Shown here piece by piece: positions 1-13,929 of a DNA stretch of 64,000 nt. The stretch is from Fratercula arctica (Eukaryota; Chordata; Aves; Charadriiformes; Alcidae). Under the pieces are notes generated by a model that saw only the letters and a list, made by a program, of their open reading frames with translations, had not been told where the DNA came from and did no database searches. Position 1 is the first letter of the stretch. The number at the start of each line of letters is the position of its first letter. The DNA lies in assembly GCA_947846985.1 (NCBI GenBank), contig CANTUZ010000002.1:133757889-133821888 (forward strand), given 5' to 3'. The position numbers and the translations under genes were made by a program.

Positions 1-3000
1 AGCATGATCTGCCAGCAGATGCCAAAGGTAAATCGTACCATATGCCTGACACCACATCCACCTGGTTAACGTATTAGGATCAAAACAGAAGAGACGGCAC
101 ATGCTAAAGTACATACATACACAGATGGAAAATGGCTTTAGGAATAACCTAACTGGTTAGGGGTATCTCTGTACATCAGCTATGTTTAAATTTCAGATTA
201 ATATGCAACTACAGCAAACTAGAGGCTCAGGGACCACAGGAAGGATGCATTACCTACAGAAATCACACGCAGTACTGATGTTTAGAAGAAGCTTGAGGGA
301 GTCAGTTTCTGCAGTGATATCATACATGCCACATGAAACTATTTCAAAACCACACGAGATCTGAAACCGACAGCCTGTCCTCCGGCAGCTCGTGTACCGG
401 TGGGAAAGTCTAGCTGTTATTAAAACTGCAGACATCAAATTGGCTGCCATGTCCGGCAGACTGTGGTTTAAACACCCTTGACAGAGGAAGGTCAGCGTCA
501 ATTAGGTTGGATACAGATCTGGTTATGGAAGTGCTAAGAACTCCGGATGCAAGTTGCTGCAAGGCTAGAAGCAGATGCATTCAGCCCTTCCCAAGGCCGA
601 GCTTAAAAGCCAGATGAAAAGACAGATTCAGTCATTTAGCTGCTCCATCTTAGTGTGTGGCCACTAGGACTTAGATTCAAGCCTCCAGTCTGAGAGAGGT
701 CCCATCGGTGGGATGTGCGGGGCTGGTCTGCACACACCAGCACATGCGTCCAGCCAGAGCCAGGCGACTGTGAACACCATGGATGTCAGGAGCCAGGACA
801 CAGACGCTTGCCGTTCCCAATACCTCCAGACCTCTGAAGGTATTCAGAGGTTTCTCTGAATTATTCCTTGGGTTTCTCTGCACCTGAGACATTATGTGAA
901 GGAGAAATTTTACAGAAATGGGACAGCAATGTGTTTTGTTAACCTGTATGACTAAGACTGTGATGTTTGGCTTGCTATTTTCTACTCGAGATAACAGCTT
1001 TCCTCCAGCAGCTGCTTTCCTTTAGCTCTAGGTGTATGGGTTTGACTATAATAAGCAAACTATAAGCAAAAGTTATCGTTTCTCAAAACAGTTTTATTCT
1101 GCCTTACTTGCACTCCAGGTTTCTGCCTTTTAAATGACTTTTCCACACCAACTTAGGCATATTCTCTTTTTTGCAAATGTGCGTTCATATACTTGTGTGC
1201 AAACACACATATACAAATAAACACACATATATATGCACAATTTCCCCACAGTATTCATGAAACTGCAAATGCTAGTTCTTTAATATTTTATATATACTGT
1301 CCAGTATACTTTTACAGTGGAGTTGAGGGGAATAATTCATAACTGATGGTATAGTAATTTTTATTTTCTTAAATTAGATTTCCATGTTCCTCTTCTTTGC
1401 AAATTCTGATTAGTTTTAGAATGCCAATAAATGTCCAAGATACAGTAGAAACTTTACATGGCTCCTCCTCTATTCTTTTCAGCTCTTTTAGAGGAATAAT
1501 ACATCTTTGAAAAGCTTGAAATGGTTTAGGTTTTGATTGCTACTTGTTGCTCTCCCCCTTTTTTTTTTTGCCCAGGACTAATTCCATTTCAATTGTCTTC
1601 CATAAAAAGTGAACTTATCAGAATTAACACTTGTGAGAAAAATACTGATGTATGATTTTGCATATTTCCTCTACAAATGAATTCCTATGAATAAATTCAT
1701 TGAGTATTTCTACAAGTCATCAATTCAAGAGAAATTTTTGATAATATTACAAATCTGAGAGGTAACGTTTTGATTGACCAACAGGTTACACGGCATTTCA
1801 ATATTTTTCTACCTGAGCCTTTACGCTCAGAATTGGATTTCTACTGTAGATTTGTGCTGTTACGCTTTTTGCAAATATTCTTGTCAGGAAAGATCTACTT
1901 CTTCACAGTTATTTTCAGACCTCAGGTTTCACAGGGAGACGTGTCAGATGAATGCACAGATATTAATTTAGGAATTGTCTTCTCTGCAAACATCAGTCAG
2001 TCATATTTCTTTTATAAGAATTTGTGTTTAAAAATGAAAGCAAAAGAGGAGCAAAATTTAACTAAATTTATATCAGAACTCAATTACATATATAAAGAAT
2101 GCTTTGTAATTTCTTTGAATTCTGAGGGCAAGTTCAGAACATGACCATGGCAATTTTTTGTAGGTTTGTGTCTCTAAATCTCTTCACAAACAGGTTTTAA
2201 CAGAGAACATTCAGCTGATCACCACTGACTTACATTCCCTTGTGTCCTTGCTCTTGATGTTTCCTATTGATAAGCCATCTCTGAAAGTTCAGGGACGTAG
2301 GTGGCATTTAAGCCACCTGCACATAACTGCTTGAGCCCGGTCCTTTGCTTCTCTAGAACTCATTTCTGCTATGTCGAAGCGGCAGGATTACTGTGAGACA
2401 AACACACAAGCCTCTGAGAAACACCCTTGTTCAGCAGGAACATCAGCTGGGAAAGGACACGGGCAGTCCCTGCAGGCTGGGGGTGACCTATTCTGGCTGT
2501 TATTTCAGCTGAACAGTGGCTGAAATATGTTACAGCCTATTCATGGGTCTTGGTTCTTCAGGACCGAGTACTTGCTGAAGCACACCACAGCTCACATTTA
2601 GCGCTTATATTTGTGCCTTGCCCAATGGGACGTGGCCAAGACGTGCAGCCCGCTGCAGGAACATGAAACCATGCCTGAGTGCTCCAGCTTCCATGGAGCC
2701 TCTGAAGCCAAATCAGGGTAAACAGATGTGACAGTAAGGACAGATGTGTCCTTACTCCTTGGCAAGTCCCAGCTGCCTTATTTCACGTCAGGCAGCCCCC
2801 CAGTCCCTGAGTAACTGTAAGTTCTGCAAGGCACGAGGACTCTGAATTCCTCCTTCTACGGGTGACTCAGACAAAAGGAACTTAGCCTTACCGTAATTCA
2901 CGCTCAGTTGCCTTTATAACTTGTCCTTTAATTAACTGATGCATGCAAGAAACCTGTTCTCCTGGCTATTAAAAATGTGGCTATTCAACATTAATCCGTG

Positions 3001-6000
3001 GTCTCTTACTGTATCAACAGTCATCAGCACAAATTATTGCAGCTACCTGACTTGATCAGTTGGGAGAGAAGTGAAGTCACTGTAAATAAAGGAACATTGT
3101 TTCAGACCAGCCTCTCCTATGAGCACGATTATAGGTTTAAGACTAATTCAAAACTGACTTCCCAGAATGTCATGGGATACTGAGGTCTATTAATTACATA
3201 CATCCTGAGCTGATGAGACTGGTTATCTTAAAGAGCAAGCAGATCTATTTTCTTGAGTTGAACTCTGTTGGGAGTATTCGCTAAAACATGTAGCTCCAAC
3301 CCAAACTAGTGAATAGCTATATACCTAGATAATAGACTTGCATCTCTTCCTTTGGGATTAGATATTCTCTTCCTCTCCTCCTAACCTCTGCTTTTGTACA
3401 GTGTTATTGAATATTGTTAATCACATTTAATTCCAGAAGTGACTGCATTTTATTTATGGGTGAAAAACACATGAGGTTATATTTCTGTGTTACATTTTCT
3501 TCTCCAACAGAGCTGGCTGATAGGCCTGTCCAGAGCTGCCCGTTCCCACCCCCGCACTGTTAATCGTGCTGCCCTCGCAGCTGTGCCAACACGGGCTGCG
3601 TGTATGGCTGGCCGGTAAACCCGATCAGTCAACTCATCTTTTAACTGGGTTAAAAGGCCACCAAAAAAACCCCCAAACAAAACACTTCCAGGGCTGCGCT
3701 GCTCACAAAGAAAATGTAACATGAAACTATGGCCTCCCTCAACCCCTCCCTCAAAATAGTCTCAGTTCTTTGATGAATAAAATACACTGAGTTTCTTCAC
3801 TGTGGCTGGTTTAATTCTAATTCAGGATGGAAAATGTCAGCACATCAGGTTTTTATAAAGAACAGAAATTCCATTTCCTTATTGGGGTCAATTAAACAAT
3901 TGGGGTTCTTTCAAAGCAGGAAAAAAATATTTTTAATTGCAAAAAATGAAAATGGTGATTCTTAGTGGTATTTTTGAACCCTATGTATTTTTTTTTCTCA
4001 AGAATTTCCTTTTTCCTTTCCTTCGTTTATCCTGTGGAGGGAGAGAAAAGTTTGAAAACATGCAAGTGTAAGCTCCCTATCAGATCTGCCTTACCTCATC
4101 TTGAGGGTTTCCTCATCTTTGGCAGAGCTGAAGGCAGGAGGAAGCCACCTGCCTCCAGCTGCTCCCCTGCTGCCTCCCGAGCAGTCAGGGAGAGGGATGC
4201 TGGCACCTCACTAAGAAGCAAGCACAGACGGACCCGAAAATCTTCTCACCTGCCATCAGTGCAACTCCTCTCATCAGAGGAACTCCAAAAAGTTTCCTTC
4301 AGCTCTCTTGTTCTCCTAAAATAATCGCAGGTTGACTCCTTATGTATGTCCTCTAGAGTCACCCAGCTACAGCCGCCCCTCTCCCAGCTTCCAGCACACT
4401 TTACCTCTTCTCCCCAGAACTGCATGTCCCTCCACCCATCCACCTGAGACCACCACAGGACTTCCACTCGCCCACTCCACCTACAGCCAGCACCCTCGAA
4501 ATTATCCGCAAATCCTGGCCACTCCTCACCCAGCCCGTAGGCAGCAAACAGAAAAGACAGAAATGCCAGGCGCTGCACATAGCCATGCAATCCCCGTGCA
4601 TCCACTCTTCACTCGGAATCCCTGACTGGAACCCATTCCCACTCTGCTTCCCCAAACTTCACGACTTTGGGCAGCCAGTTGCCTGTCATGGCAGAGGCAT
4701 ATGTTCATATAAATTATTTGCAAATCTGCACATCGATTCATTCCGAAACCAGTATAAGACGTCACATGTGGAGCTGTGCAGAATTTAGCAGCCAGATAAA
4801 CGACAGCAGCCTGCCTCTGCAGACAGCTGAAGCAATAGATCCAAGTGACCTGCTTTGGCCAGGTATCTCTGATACCTGCTGCCTTCTCAGAGATGGACAA
4901 AGCCCCCAGGTGGGAATGAAGCCCAGTGCAGGCAAGGGGCGAGTAGGGTACACCAAAGTCCAAAGCAGGGAGTGCCCTGGGCTTTGTTTTGCTTTAATTC
5001 AGACTTGCTGAGCTTGGTTTTCCAGAAGTCCTGTTCCTTTGAAGATGCCTTCACTCCACCTAGTTCTGGGTAAGGAAAAAAACAGATCCAAAGGCCAAGC
5101 TTTTCAATGTGTATTGCAGAACAGGGATTTCTACATGAAGAGGATTGACAGAGTTTGGAAGTACATCAACATGGAAACAAGGACCTTTTACCTTCCAGCA
5201 ACAAAAAACATCTTCCAGAAAAATATTTAACTGCCTCTGCCTTCAGACAGGCAGTCCAATGTGGGTGAGGATGTGCTTATTTTGGCAAAACGCTCCCAAA
5301 CTGAGCTGTTTTGTGTGTGGTTAGGAGTGCTGGATGCAAGCTCAGTAATTTGCTAGTGGCATCTTGTTGTAAGTAGCTCTTGCGAGGAGGTTGACTCGAC
5401 AGCCAAAATGTAGGTCACCAGTGGGTGGAGTTCACAACCTCCCAACTCTGCGGATGGCAGGATGCAGAAGTTCCAGAATTTGAAATTATTGATGGAGCCT
5501 GAAAGCTTGGCCACTAAATATAAGCTTTTAGGATGATAATTTAATTGGTTACTCATTTATGTATGATGGTATATAACGCCCAGTCTATTCCTGGATTACC
5601 TGTTAATTAGGAGAACTTCAGGCCATGTGCAAAGACATTGGTCTTACTCTACAGGGTTTAAATATGCATGGGCATTTGCAATTAATAAATGGACAGATTT
5701 TGTTAATGAAGTTGAAGGCCATTAGCCATATTTCCAAAGTGTGTCCTTCCTATTGCACTCATGGCAGTTCAGAGTGGTCTTCTGGCTCCTAAGCTCTGAT
5801 GGCCATTTAACTGGCAGGGCGTTGCCACGCTGATGGGTGACAGCCATGAGGTTCTCCATCCATGCCTGTCTCTCAGTTGCCTGGTCAAGTGTTTAACAAG
5901 GGCAGTCAAGGGAAGGCACTTATTTCTCAAATGACCATTTAAAATACATTCTTTATAGTAACGTGCCAGTCTTACCCTTCCTGCTGCATGTATTTCAGAA

Positions 6001-6797
6001 AAAAACCCCATCTTAATAATTTTTCTAAACAAAGTACCCAAAACAACGCACCCTTTTATGTTTGCACACGCTCCACAGCCGCCTTAACTCCAGGCTAAAC
6101 CGCTTCTGTATATCTGCATAATCTTAAACCTTAGCAAATTAGAAAATAAATATATGTGCATGCATTTGAAATAGCACATTCTGCTCCAGGCTTTATCTCT
6201 CCATAACTGCTGAAGTTGTCTGACAAGGATATTCTTCAGAGTCCTGTCATGCAGATCTGTGGTGAAAAGGTTTCAGCAGTTTGCAGTGCAGGTGTGCCAT
6301 CAGGATCGTCACTGGGATGCTTTGGGGGGATCTGTCAAAAACAGCTGCCCCTGGAGAAGACTGCTGGACATGAGCAGGTCTCCTCTGCACGCACTGTCTG
6401 CACAAACATAGAGTTACTGCATATAGCACCTCTGATACATCAAATATCAGACTTACTGGCTGAAAAAAAACGGTAGCTTCAGTTGTCTCCATCAATAGGA
6501 AAACTGACCAGGCTAGTTAGAAAGTGGCCCGTGTGATGTCTGCACGAGATGCACTGGTAGGATTCATGAAACAAAGCTGGTGAGGTTATCTGGTGCTTAA
6601 GGCTTTAAACACCGACCAAGTAACATAAAGAGAAGCTTGTGCCATAGGGATTCATGTTTGTAGTCTGCTACCTTGCAGGAAAAGGATTAACTGTAGACAA
6701 AAGTATTTCATAAAAGGGAAGCGCTACTGGCACCAACACCAGCCCTACATCAGGATACATTTTAACATGAATGCCTGTCCTTGCTGCCATCTCCAAG
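1..6797. other. Intergenic DNA without recognisable genes
   Basis: No repeat family or conserved exon is recognised. Open frames such as 1770-2144 and the overlapping set at 3965-5010 resemble no known protein and overlap one another on both strands. A C-rich stretch near 4330-4620 explains several of them. A short run of CA/TA-type sequence lies near 1195-1240. Confidence 0.6.
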
Positions 6798-7095
6798 CGG
6801 TCATAGAATCGTAGAATCATTTAGGCCTGAAAAGACCTTTAAGATCATCAAGTCCAACCGTTAACCTGGCACTGCCAACTCCACCACTAAACCACGTCCC
6901 CCAGCACCAAACCTACACATCTTCTAAATACCTCCAGGGATGGTGACTCAATCGCTTCCCAGGGCAGCCTATTCCAATGCTTCACAACCCTTTTGGTGAA
7001 GAAATTTTTCCCAATATCCAGTTTAAACCTCCCTTGGCACAACTTGAGGCCGTTTCCTCTTGTCCTATTGCCTGTTACTTGGGAGAAGAGACACA
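6798..7095 (-). mobile_element. CR1 LINE 3' fragment
   Basis: On the plus strand the segment begins with the reverse-complemented CR1 terminal repeat (tcatagaatcgtagaatcat). It continues through the typical 3' region (ctccagggatggtgactcaa, acttgaggccgtttcctct). The element reads on the minus strand, is truncated at its 5' end and is mutated. Confidence 0.9.
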
Positions 7096-7331
7096 GAAGA
7101 GACACTTGGGAGAAATGAGTTTGCACAATTTTGTTGCAACCTTGATGTTTTCAGACAGTTTAGTCTGGTTCCTTCTAGCAGCAAACCCACTTGTAGAGGT
7201 GAGGTCCCTGTTGCTCAAGACCTATTGTGCATGCCTTGGAAGACATCTTCACATTGCAGCTCTATCTTCTGGAACACGCCGCAGCTCTCCTTTGTGTGCA
7301 GGGCGGCCAGGACAGACCACGTAAAGCTGCA

Positions 7332-7890
7332 GTGGGTCTGGCTGGGATGGAGTTAACTTTCCCCATAGCAACCCTTATAGTGTTGTGCTTTGTATTTTTA
7401 GCTAGAAAGGTGCTGATGACACACCAGTGTTTTGGCTACTGCTGAGCAGTGCTCCCACAGCATCAAGGCTGTCTCTCCAACATTGCCCCCTCACCAGTAG
7501 GGTGGGTGGTGGGCAAGATCTTGGGAGGGGACATAGCCAGGACAGGTGCCCCAAGCTGACCAAAGGGATATTCCATACCATATGATGTCTGCTCAGCAAT
7601 AAAAGTTAACAGAAAGGAGGAGGAAGGAGCACATTCTTTATTACGACATTTGTCTTCTGGAGCAACGCTATGCGTACTGAGGCCCTGCTTCCTGAGAAGT
7701 AGCTGGACAATGCCTGCTGATGGGAAGTAGAGGATAAATGTTTTTTTCCTTTGCTTCTGCATGCAGCCTTTGCTTTTGCTTTATTAAACTGCCTTTATCT
7801 TGACCCATGAGATTTTTTCCACATTATTTTCTCCCCCCTTATCCAGCTGAGGAGGAGACTGACAGAGTGGTGTCCACCACAGGGCTGCAC
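7332..7890 (+). mobile_element. ERVL-type LTR, probably solo
   Basis: The start (tctggctgggatggagttaac), the middle (gaccaaagggatattccataccatatgatgtc) and the polyadenylation segment (ATTAAA at 7783-7788, then cttgacccatgag) match the layout of the common bird ERVL LTR. Neither edge is sharp. Sequence just upstream (7247-7280) resembles the sequence upstream of the LTR at 32983. No viral coding sequence is seen beside it. Confidence 0.75.
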
Positions 7891-8349
7891 CCATGAAATC
7901 ACTGAAATCACGATATTTTAAGCACAATATCCCATAGCAATGTCTTTTTTAAAAACAGTTTCTGCAGGTTTTGCTGCTTGTATTTCATGAATGGTTAAGC
8001 AGGGAACAGGGTTGTGTGTTCAAATACTGCAGCCCAGGACAATGGCAAAGCCACAGATTTTCCCTTCTGTTGTATGACAAGGGTTTTGATCAGTACACAG
8101 ATCTATTACTTTTCTGTGTTTCTTACTAGTGATCAAATCCTAGTATAGGGACAGTTCTCTTTGACCTTGGGTTTGCCAGGATTCTTCATTAGTAATTTAA
8201 TGAAAGCATTATATCACATCATTAATGCAGGATTTCCAGTGTGCACTGATGCCCTTCAGCATTTGAGAGTCTGAGCATGATGATTTGGCTGTTACTGGAG
8301 TCAGTGCTGTCAATGTTGCCACATTTAATCTACTTTGGAAGTGGTTTTC
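7891..8349. other. Unassigned intergenic sequence
   Basis: No gene or repeat is recognised here. Confidence 0.5.
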
Positions 8350-8820
8350 GTGGAACTACAGAATCACAGAGATCATCCAGTCCAATCCCCTGCTCAGAGC
8401 AGAGTCACCTAGAGCTGGATGCCCAGGACCATGCCCAGTCAGGTTTAGAATATCTCCAAGGATGAAGACTCCACAGCCTCACTGGGCAACCTGTGCCAGC
8501 GTTTGATCACTCTCACAGTAAAAAAAAAGAGTTCTTTCTTAAATATAAACAGTTTCTTGTATTTTAATTTGTGCCTCTTTCCTCTTGTTTTTTCACTGGA
8601 TATCACTCAGTAGAATCTGACTCTGTCTTTGTTATGTGTTCTTATGTTTTTATTGCCTTATGTCATACTATAACATGTCATAATGTTATTATGTGATTAT
8701 TAGATATGTTATTATGTCTTATGTCATATTATTATGTCTTTAAGTCTTTGTTACACCCTCCCATCAAGTGTTTTTCTGCATAGATAAGACATCCCTCATG
8801 CCAAAAGCCTTCTATTCTCA
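8350..8820 (-). mobile_element. CR1 LINE fragment, interrupted by low-complexity DNA
   Basis: The minus-strand CR1 3' end begins with ctacagaatcacagagatcatccag. CR1-like sequence is recognisable to about 8630. It resumes at about 8745 (ttacaccctcccatcaagtg) and fades near 8820. The break is filled by TTATGTCATATTA-like repeats. Confidence 0.75.
8630..8748. repeat. AT-rich low-complexity tract (ATTATGTC-like)
   Basis: Imperfect copies of ttatgtcatatta, ttatgtcttatgtc and related words follow one another. The tract sits inside the CR1 copy, suggesting local slippage expansion. Confidence 0.75.
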
Positions 8821-10072
8821 CAATTTGTTTGCTTTCCCTCTGTGAACTCGATGGTTTCCTAAATGCTGGCCGAAACTCCAGCATACATTTGAGCTCCACA
8901 GGGCTGCCCTTCTCCTTAAAGTTACTTGGATGCATCAATGCTCAATCGAACAGCAATACGGCCTTTATAAACACATTGTGGGATCAAATCTCAGGAACAA
9001 CACATGAATAAGAATAAGCTGTTTTAACAAAGTTTATTTTTCTCCTCTCACTGAAGCCCATATGTCTTTTAAATACAGAAAAGGAAACTGCCTTCTCCTT
9101 TTGGCAAATCCTGTAGGAAAGGTTCTGTGGGAAGGAAAAAAAAAAAACAAGAGGAGGAATATAGATGCCAGTTGCCAGTTCATCATAAGCACTTGGCCCT
9201 GGGAAGCAATCCAATCCATATGACACAGTGCTCGGATGCTCTGTACAATCACTGGAGAATAATCAAGTGCAAACACTTCCCCCTCTCCTCTGACAACACA
9301 CCACAGGGACTATACGCACCCCAGCAGCAATTCAGTCTGCTCAAGTGTGTTGTTTACTTCTTTCACTAACAACATCTGGAACTAGGGGAAAAGTTATGCC
9401 CCTTCATCCGTTCGGAACTGGGGCCAAGAGCTTCCTTGGAGGACGGGTGCCAGAAAGACCACTGCTGGAGCTTACATAGCAGTCTGCGAGGTTTAGGAGT
9501 TAGAGACTGTGTAGCCCACAGACTGAACCCCATGTCAGGAGAGAGCTTGAACTGCCAGCGGGGGAGGACACTCTGGGTGAGCGTGCTCATGGATGACCTT
9601 TGGAAGCCAGACAGCACTTGAAATCGGTGGGACCAGGTAGAAAGCTGGTCAGAGGGATCCTCACAATAGCCCGGCGGTTGGGTCGCTTTGCTTATGGCAA
9701 AGCAAAACTAATGTTCAGATGCTGCTTTCTGAGTCAGGCTACCTACCATGGGATAAAAGATTGTTTCTCTTCTGCCACTGACATGATGTCCTCTTCTCCA
9801 AACCCATCAATCTTTTAAAAACTGAAAGCAGCCTCAAATCCCCACCTCCAGCTGTCACTGCTTTGGCTGTGAAGCTTCCTGGCACCGTACTTGAGAGGCC
9901 TCTCTCCCTTTTTCTGATCCCAAGAGCTATACAAGCTGCATTGACTCTAACACCCAAGCTATTTAAAAATAATGTTGTTTGGATAACACATTCAGGCAGG
10001 CACTTAGAAGTTAGGAAATACTATATATGTGCAATTTCAACTTTGTTCTCTGTTCCATTCATTCTGTGCTGT
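8821..10072. other. Unassigned intergenic sequence
   Basis: No gene or repeat family is recognised. Short frames at 9127-9369 and 9366-9617 resemble no known protein. Confidence 0.5.
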
Positions 10073-10253
10073 CCTTCCTTCCTTCCTTCCTTCCTTCCTT
10101 CCTTTCCTTCCTTCCTTCCTTCCTTCCTTCCTTCCTTCCTTCCTTCCTTCCTTCCTTCCTTCCTTCCTTCCTTCCTTCCTTCCTTCCTTTCCTTCCTTCC
10201 TTCCTTCCTTCCTTCCTTCCTTCCTTCCTTCCTTCCTTCCTTCCTTCCTTCCC
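10073..10253. repeat. TTCC tetranucleotide microsatellite, about 180 bp
   Basis: Nearly pure (TTCC)n with two interruptions (tttcc at about 10103 and about 10188). It generates long Leu-Pro-Ser-Phe open frames in all three forward frames, and Glu-Gly-Arg-Lys on the reverse strand, which are artefacts of the repeat. Confidence 0.98.
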
Positions 10254-13200
10254 AGCCACAGTAGCCCTCCTCATTGAAATACCAGCAGCATTTGGGGCTC
10301 TGAACCTTGTATATTGTATACTGAACTGAGATTCCAGACTAACATCAACTAGCAAGAAGGAAAGCTATACTCTTAAAGTCGTGGAGAATTTGCAGGATCC
10401 CAGCTTAAGACTGAAGGAGTGTTAGTGTAGAGTCTGATCTGATACTCTTTCTCCCTTGTCCAAAAGTCAGGCAGCTTCTGCCATACGTGTTGCTGCTGAG
10501 ATACCGGGTAAGTAGGTACTAGGGATATGGGCCATGTCCACTTCACGTTACTCTATCCGCTTCGTTCTGCTTAGGAGCTGGAAAGCGAGAGGACTGGTGT
10601 CTCCAGTACCACGTTATTCCTGGAGAAAACCTAAAATAGGATCATGTGTACTGTGTGAAGGAGGTAACGCAAAATATCTCTCTCAACTTGCAGGGTTTTT
10701 CCCCTCAAAATAAGAGTTTGAGTGTCTTTGTTCTACACAAAAAAAAATTCAATGCTTTATGCTTGGAGAAGAAACACATATTCAGTTGACAAAACATGAT
10801 CTTCATCAGTAACGAGGTTCCTGAGCACTTATTTTCCTGAGTAAATAGGTTAGCTAGTTTGGCTTACAATTAAGTATAGCTGGACACTTTAAGCACCTTC
10901 CTATCTAAAAATCTGTGGGGCATATTACAGGTTAAAACCTAAGATCTGTGCAAAGGCAGAGAGATTTTAATAAAAATCAAGCATGGACCCAACACCCACT
11001 GTTGATTGCATTCATTATCTCACTTCTTCCCCAACAGGTTCCATTTGCAGTGTAATTACTGAAGTCCTTTCTGCTGAGTATTTTTGCTTCTTGATTGGCT
11101 GATTTGTGTAGATAAAACCTTAACAAATCTCACAGTACGCTTTTCCTGAAGAGTACATTGCCAGCCACGTGCTCTCTGCCCAGCTCAGCTGGGTGACCCA
11201 GCTGTCAGGACCAGAAGTCACAGGGATGGACCTGTGCACAGTCAAACTCAGCTCTCTCCTCTCCCTGGTAACTTATTTATACTGGGCATGCAGGAGCATA
11301 ATTTTGTATCAAGACATATACCCTTGTATTAAATGTGGTTGAAGCTGCCAGTAGACCGAAAGATGTTAATGTGAGGGGGACACACATACATCGAGGCGAT
11401 GACACAGTTTTGCTTCCCTAGAAATGGTGGCGAGTTGCATGTTGCCTGCTGTCAGGAAAACGGATGGAAAACACCATCAGAAAGGCTTAGCATTTGATTG
11501 CTCCTTTGCTTCCAGGGGTGTCACACCCAGCAGTGACTCCATGGGGTGCTAATTCCATTGGGACAGCTCCTGCTGCCAGCTCAAATGCATCACAGCCATC
11601 TGATGAAAGGTGTTGAAGTGCTGCAACAATCTTTCTGCCAGTTCAAGTGTGTTCAAAAGAACTTTGAAGAAGTAGTTTTGTCCCCAGAGACTTTTTTTTT
11701 TTTTTTTCTTTTTTCTGATCAGGTGTAATCAGTCCTCATCCAGATGGCATTAACATTGCTGTTCTGGGTAATTCAACAGAAATACAACTGAGTTCACATC
11801 AGACCTGGATTAGGGTGGTCAGTGGGTGGTTATCCACAGTTTTAACAAGAGTGGAGCCATGTCCTGATATACAGTGTAGCATTTGTATGCAGAAAGGACT
11901 CAGGAGTTATGAGAAATAAGCTTATTTCAAGCTCTTTCAACAGCTGTCAGCTTCACCTTTGGCAGGTCACTGAATCTGTTTGTCTCCCGTTTCTTACCTG
12001 CAAAATGGGAATGATAATTACTTCCACATGTAACAGGGAAGATAAATGGGAAGCATTGCTATCATCCAAATAAGTCTTAGCTCCTCACTATTAATTCCCA
12101 TCTATTCATCTGTTCAGGAGCACCTTGTTAAGTCTCAGGAGTTGCAAAAATGTTTGCTTCTGCTGTCACAGATGTGGGAGTAGATCAGGATTAACTATTC
12201 TGAAGTTAAGAATAAAGCCAGGCTGAGTAGATACAGAATCAAACCTTCCTAGTAATGAAACACCCCAGACCCCCTCTCACAGGAGATGAACTTTCTCTAG
12301 CCATTTTCAACACCTTTGCAATCTCCTGTGACAAAAGACACCTCTGTTTTATGCTTTCACTCCTCCAGGAACCCGTCTAGATCGAACGCTTCTAAATCTG
12401 ACCAAGTCAAGAGTTTAATTTTCTCACCTGTAGAGCAGTTAGGTCACCGATCTCGGTGTTTTCCTCCCATGCATAACAAGAAGCTTTCACAACCTTTACC
12501 AACGATGAAGACCACATACTGAATAAATCCAGCCACTTCACCTCTGCGGTATCTATTTTACTCAACTATTACAGAAGGACGGTGAGTATTCCAAATGGAG
12601 AGTCCGTGACTGTAGGAAGGACAGTGAGCACCAGCTCTAACATCTTCCCTGCCCACCCAACCATACTGTCTGGACTCAAGCAGTCCTGTTGCACACCATC
12701 CCTACACCAGGCTCCTTCTAGGTTTCATATGCTGCCTTCAGCATCCGAAACATGGCTGGCAGAAATCTGTTATGATGCATTCGGCCTCTCAACACAAGGA
12801 AGACATAAACCCTCAGATTTACCTGCAGCTATATTGCATTGCTTCAGAGAGCTGGAGGTTTCTTTTTAAGGCATGCATTATTCTCTGGGAAGAAACCAAG
12901 CAGTCTGTAGCTGTCGACTCTCTATACCTCAGAAAGAAGGCCTCAGGATGTGCAGGAGAGGAACTGCTCCAGAGCATGGATGCATGGAAAGCAACTGTGC
13001 CCCCGCATCAGTGATGGCAAACTTCTAGGGTGACTGGCACCAATATACTTGAGAAAAGACTGTAGTCTCCTGTTGCTGGGACCAATCCCAATCTGTCAGT
13101 GACAACAACGGCCCCAACTGCCCCCCTATGTAAGTAGCCACGGCACAGGTTATGGGCAGAAGGCAGAAAGCCAGTTGCATAAGAAGAATTTAACTCCAAA

Positions 13201-13929
13201 TGTGGTGGGGATCCTGGCTTCTCTGCAGCTCGGAGACCACCACTGTAGCAACGCTGATACCATTTCACTCAGCCTCTGCTGCTGCCAAGATTTTAGCTTG
13301 CAAACTACTTTTTCCCTCTTTCTTCCTCAACTATGATCCAGCCTTGGTGCCTTCGGCAGGGTGGATGCCAGGACGCTGATGTGCAGAACCCATAGCTCCC
13401 CCTCACCTCCAACACCCCAACATTGTTCCAGCATCCAGGCGCGGGCTCCCACTATAGTCACCTCACCCGGCCCCCCTATCCTATTTTACCTAGATGGGGG
13501 GAAATGAGTCTGGGGCAGCATGAGGATCCTCCACCCGCCTGCGGCTGCGCAGCGGCAGAACACAGATCATCCCCACTCTGCAGTGCCTCGGCCGCCCGGG
13601 AATCGTTCGTTGCCTTATAAAGACCATTTTGTCTGTGGCTGACACCCATGCCCTGTATACATAAATTGAAATGTTCCAGGCTCCACTGTCATCTTATGAG
13701 CACAGCAGTAATACATAGCCCGTGTCTCCTTTTCACCACATCAGCTGCTTCAGTTGGGTTCCTCTCCCCACACATGGCTTCAGCGGGACGGCCACGGCAA
13801 GCCCACCGTGCTGGACAGGGCAGGACCAGCCCAATGAGCCAGGTGCCATGAGGAACTCCCTCGGATGGCTTTGCTCAGCCTTCACAGCTGTCACTGACTT
13901 TTTTTCCTATGATTGTTGGTCTAGGGTCT
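10254..13929. other. Unassigned intergenic sequence
   Basis: No gene is recognised. A T-run lies at about 11691-11715. Open frames at 12316-13014 are short and resemble no known protein. Confidence 0.5.

Noticed and set aside
1770..2144. 124-codon frame in AT-rich DNA
   Set aside because: No homology is recognised and nothing around it supports a gene.
3965..5011. Cluster of overlapping 60-145 codon frames on both strands
   Set aside because: There is no recognisable domain and frames on opposite strands overlap; a C-rich patch with few stops explains them.
9863..10355. Leu-Pro-Ser-Phe and Glu-Gly-Arg-Lys open frames
   Set aside because: They are translations of the TTCC microsatellite.
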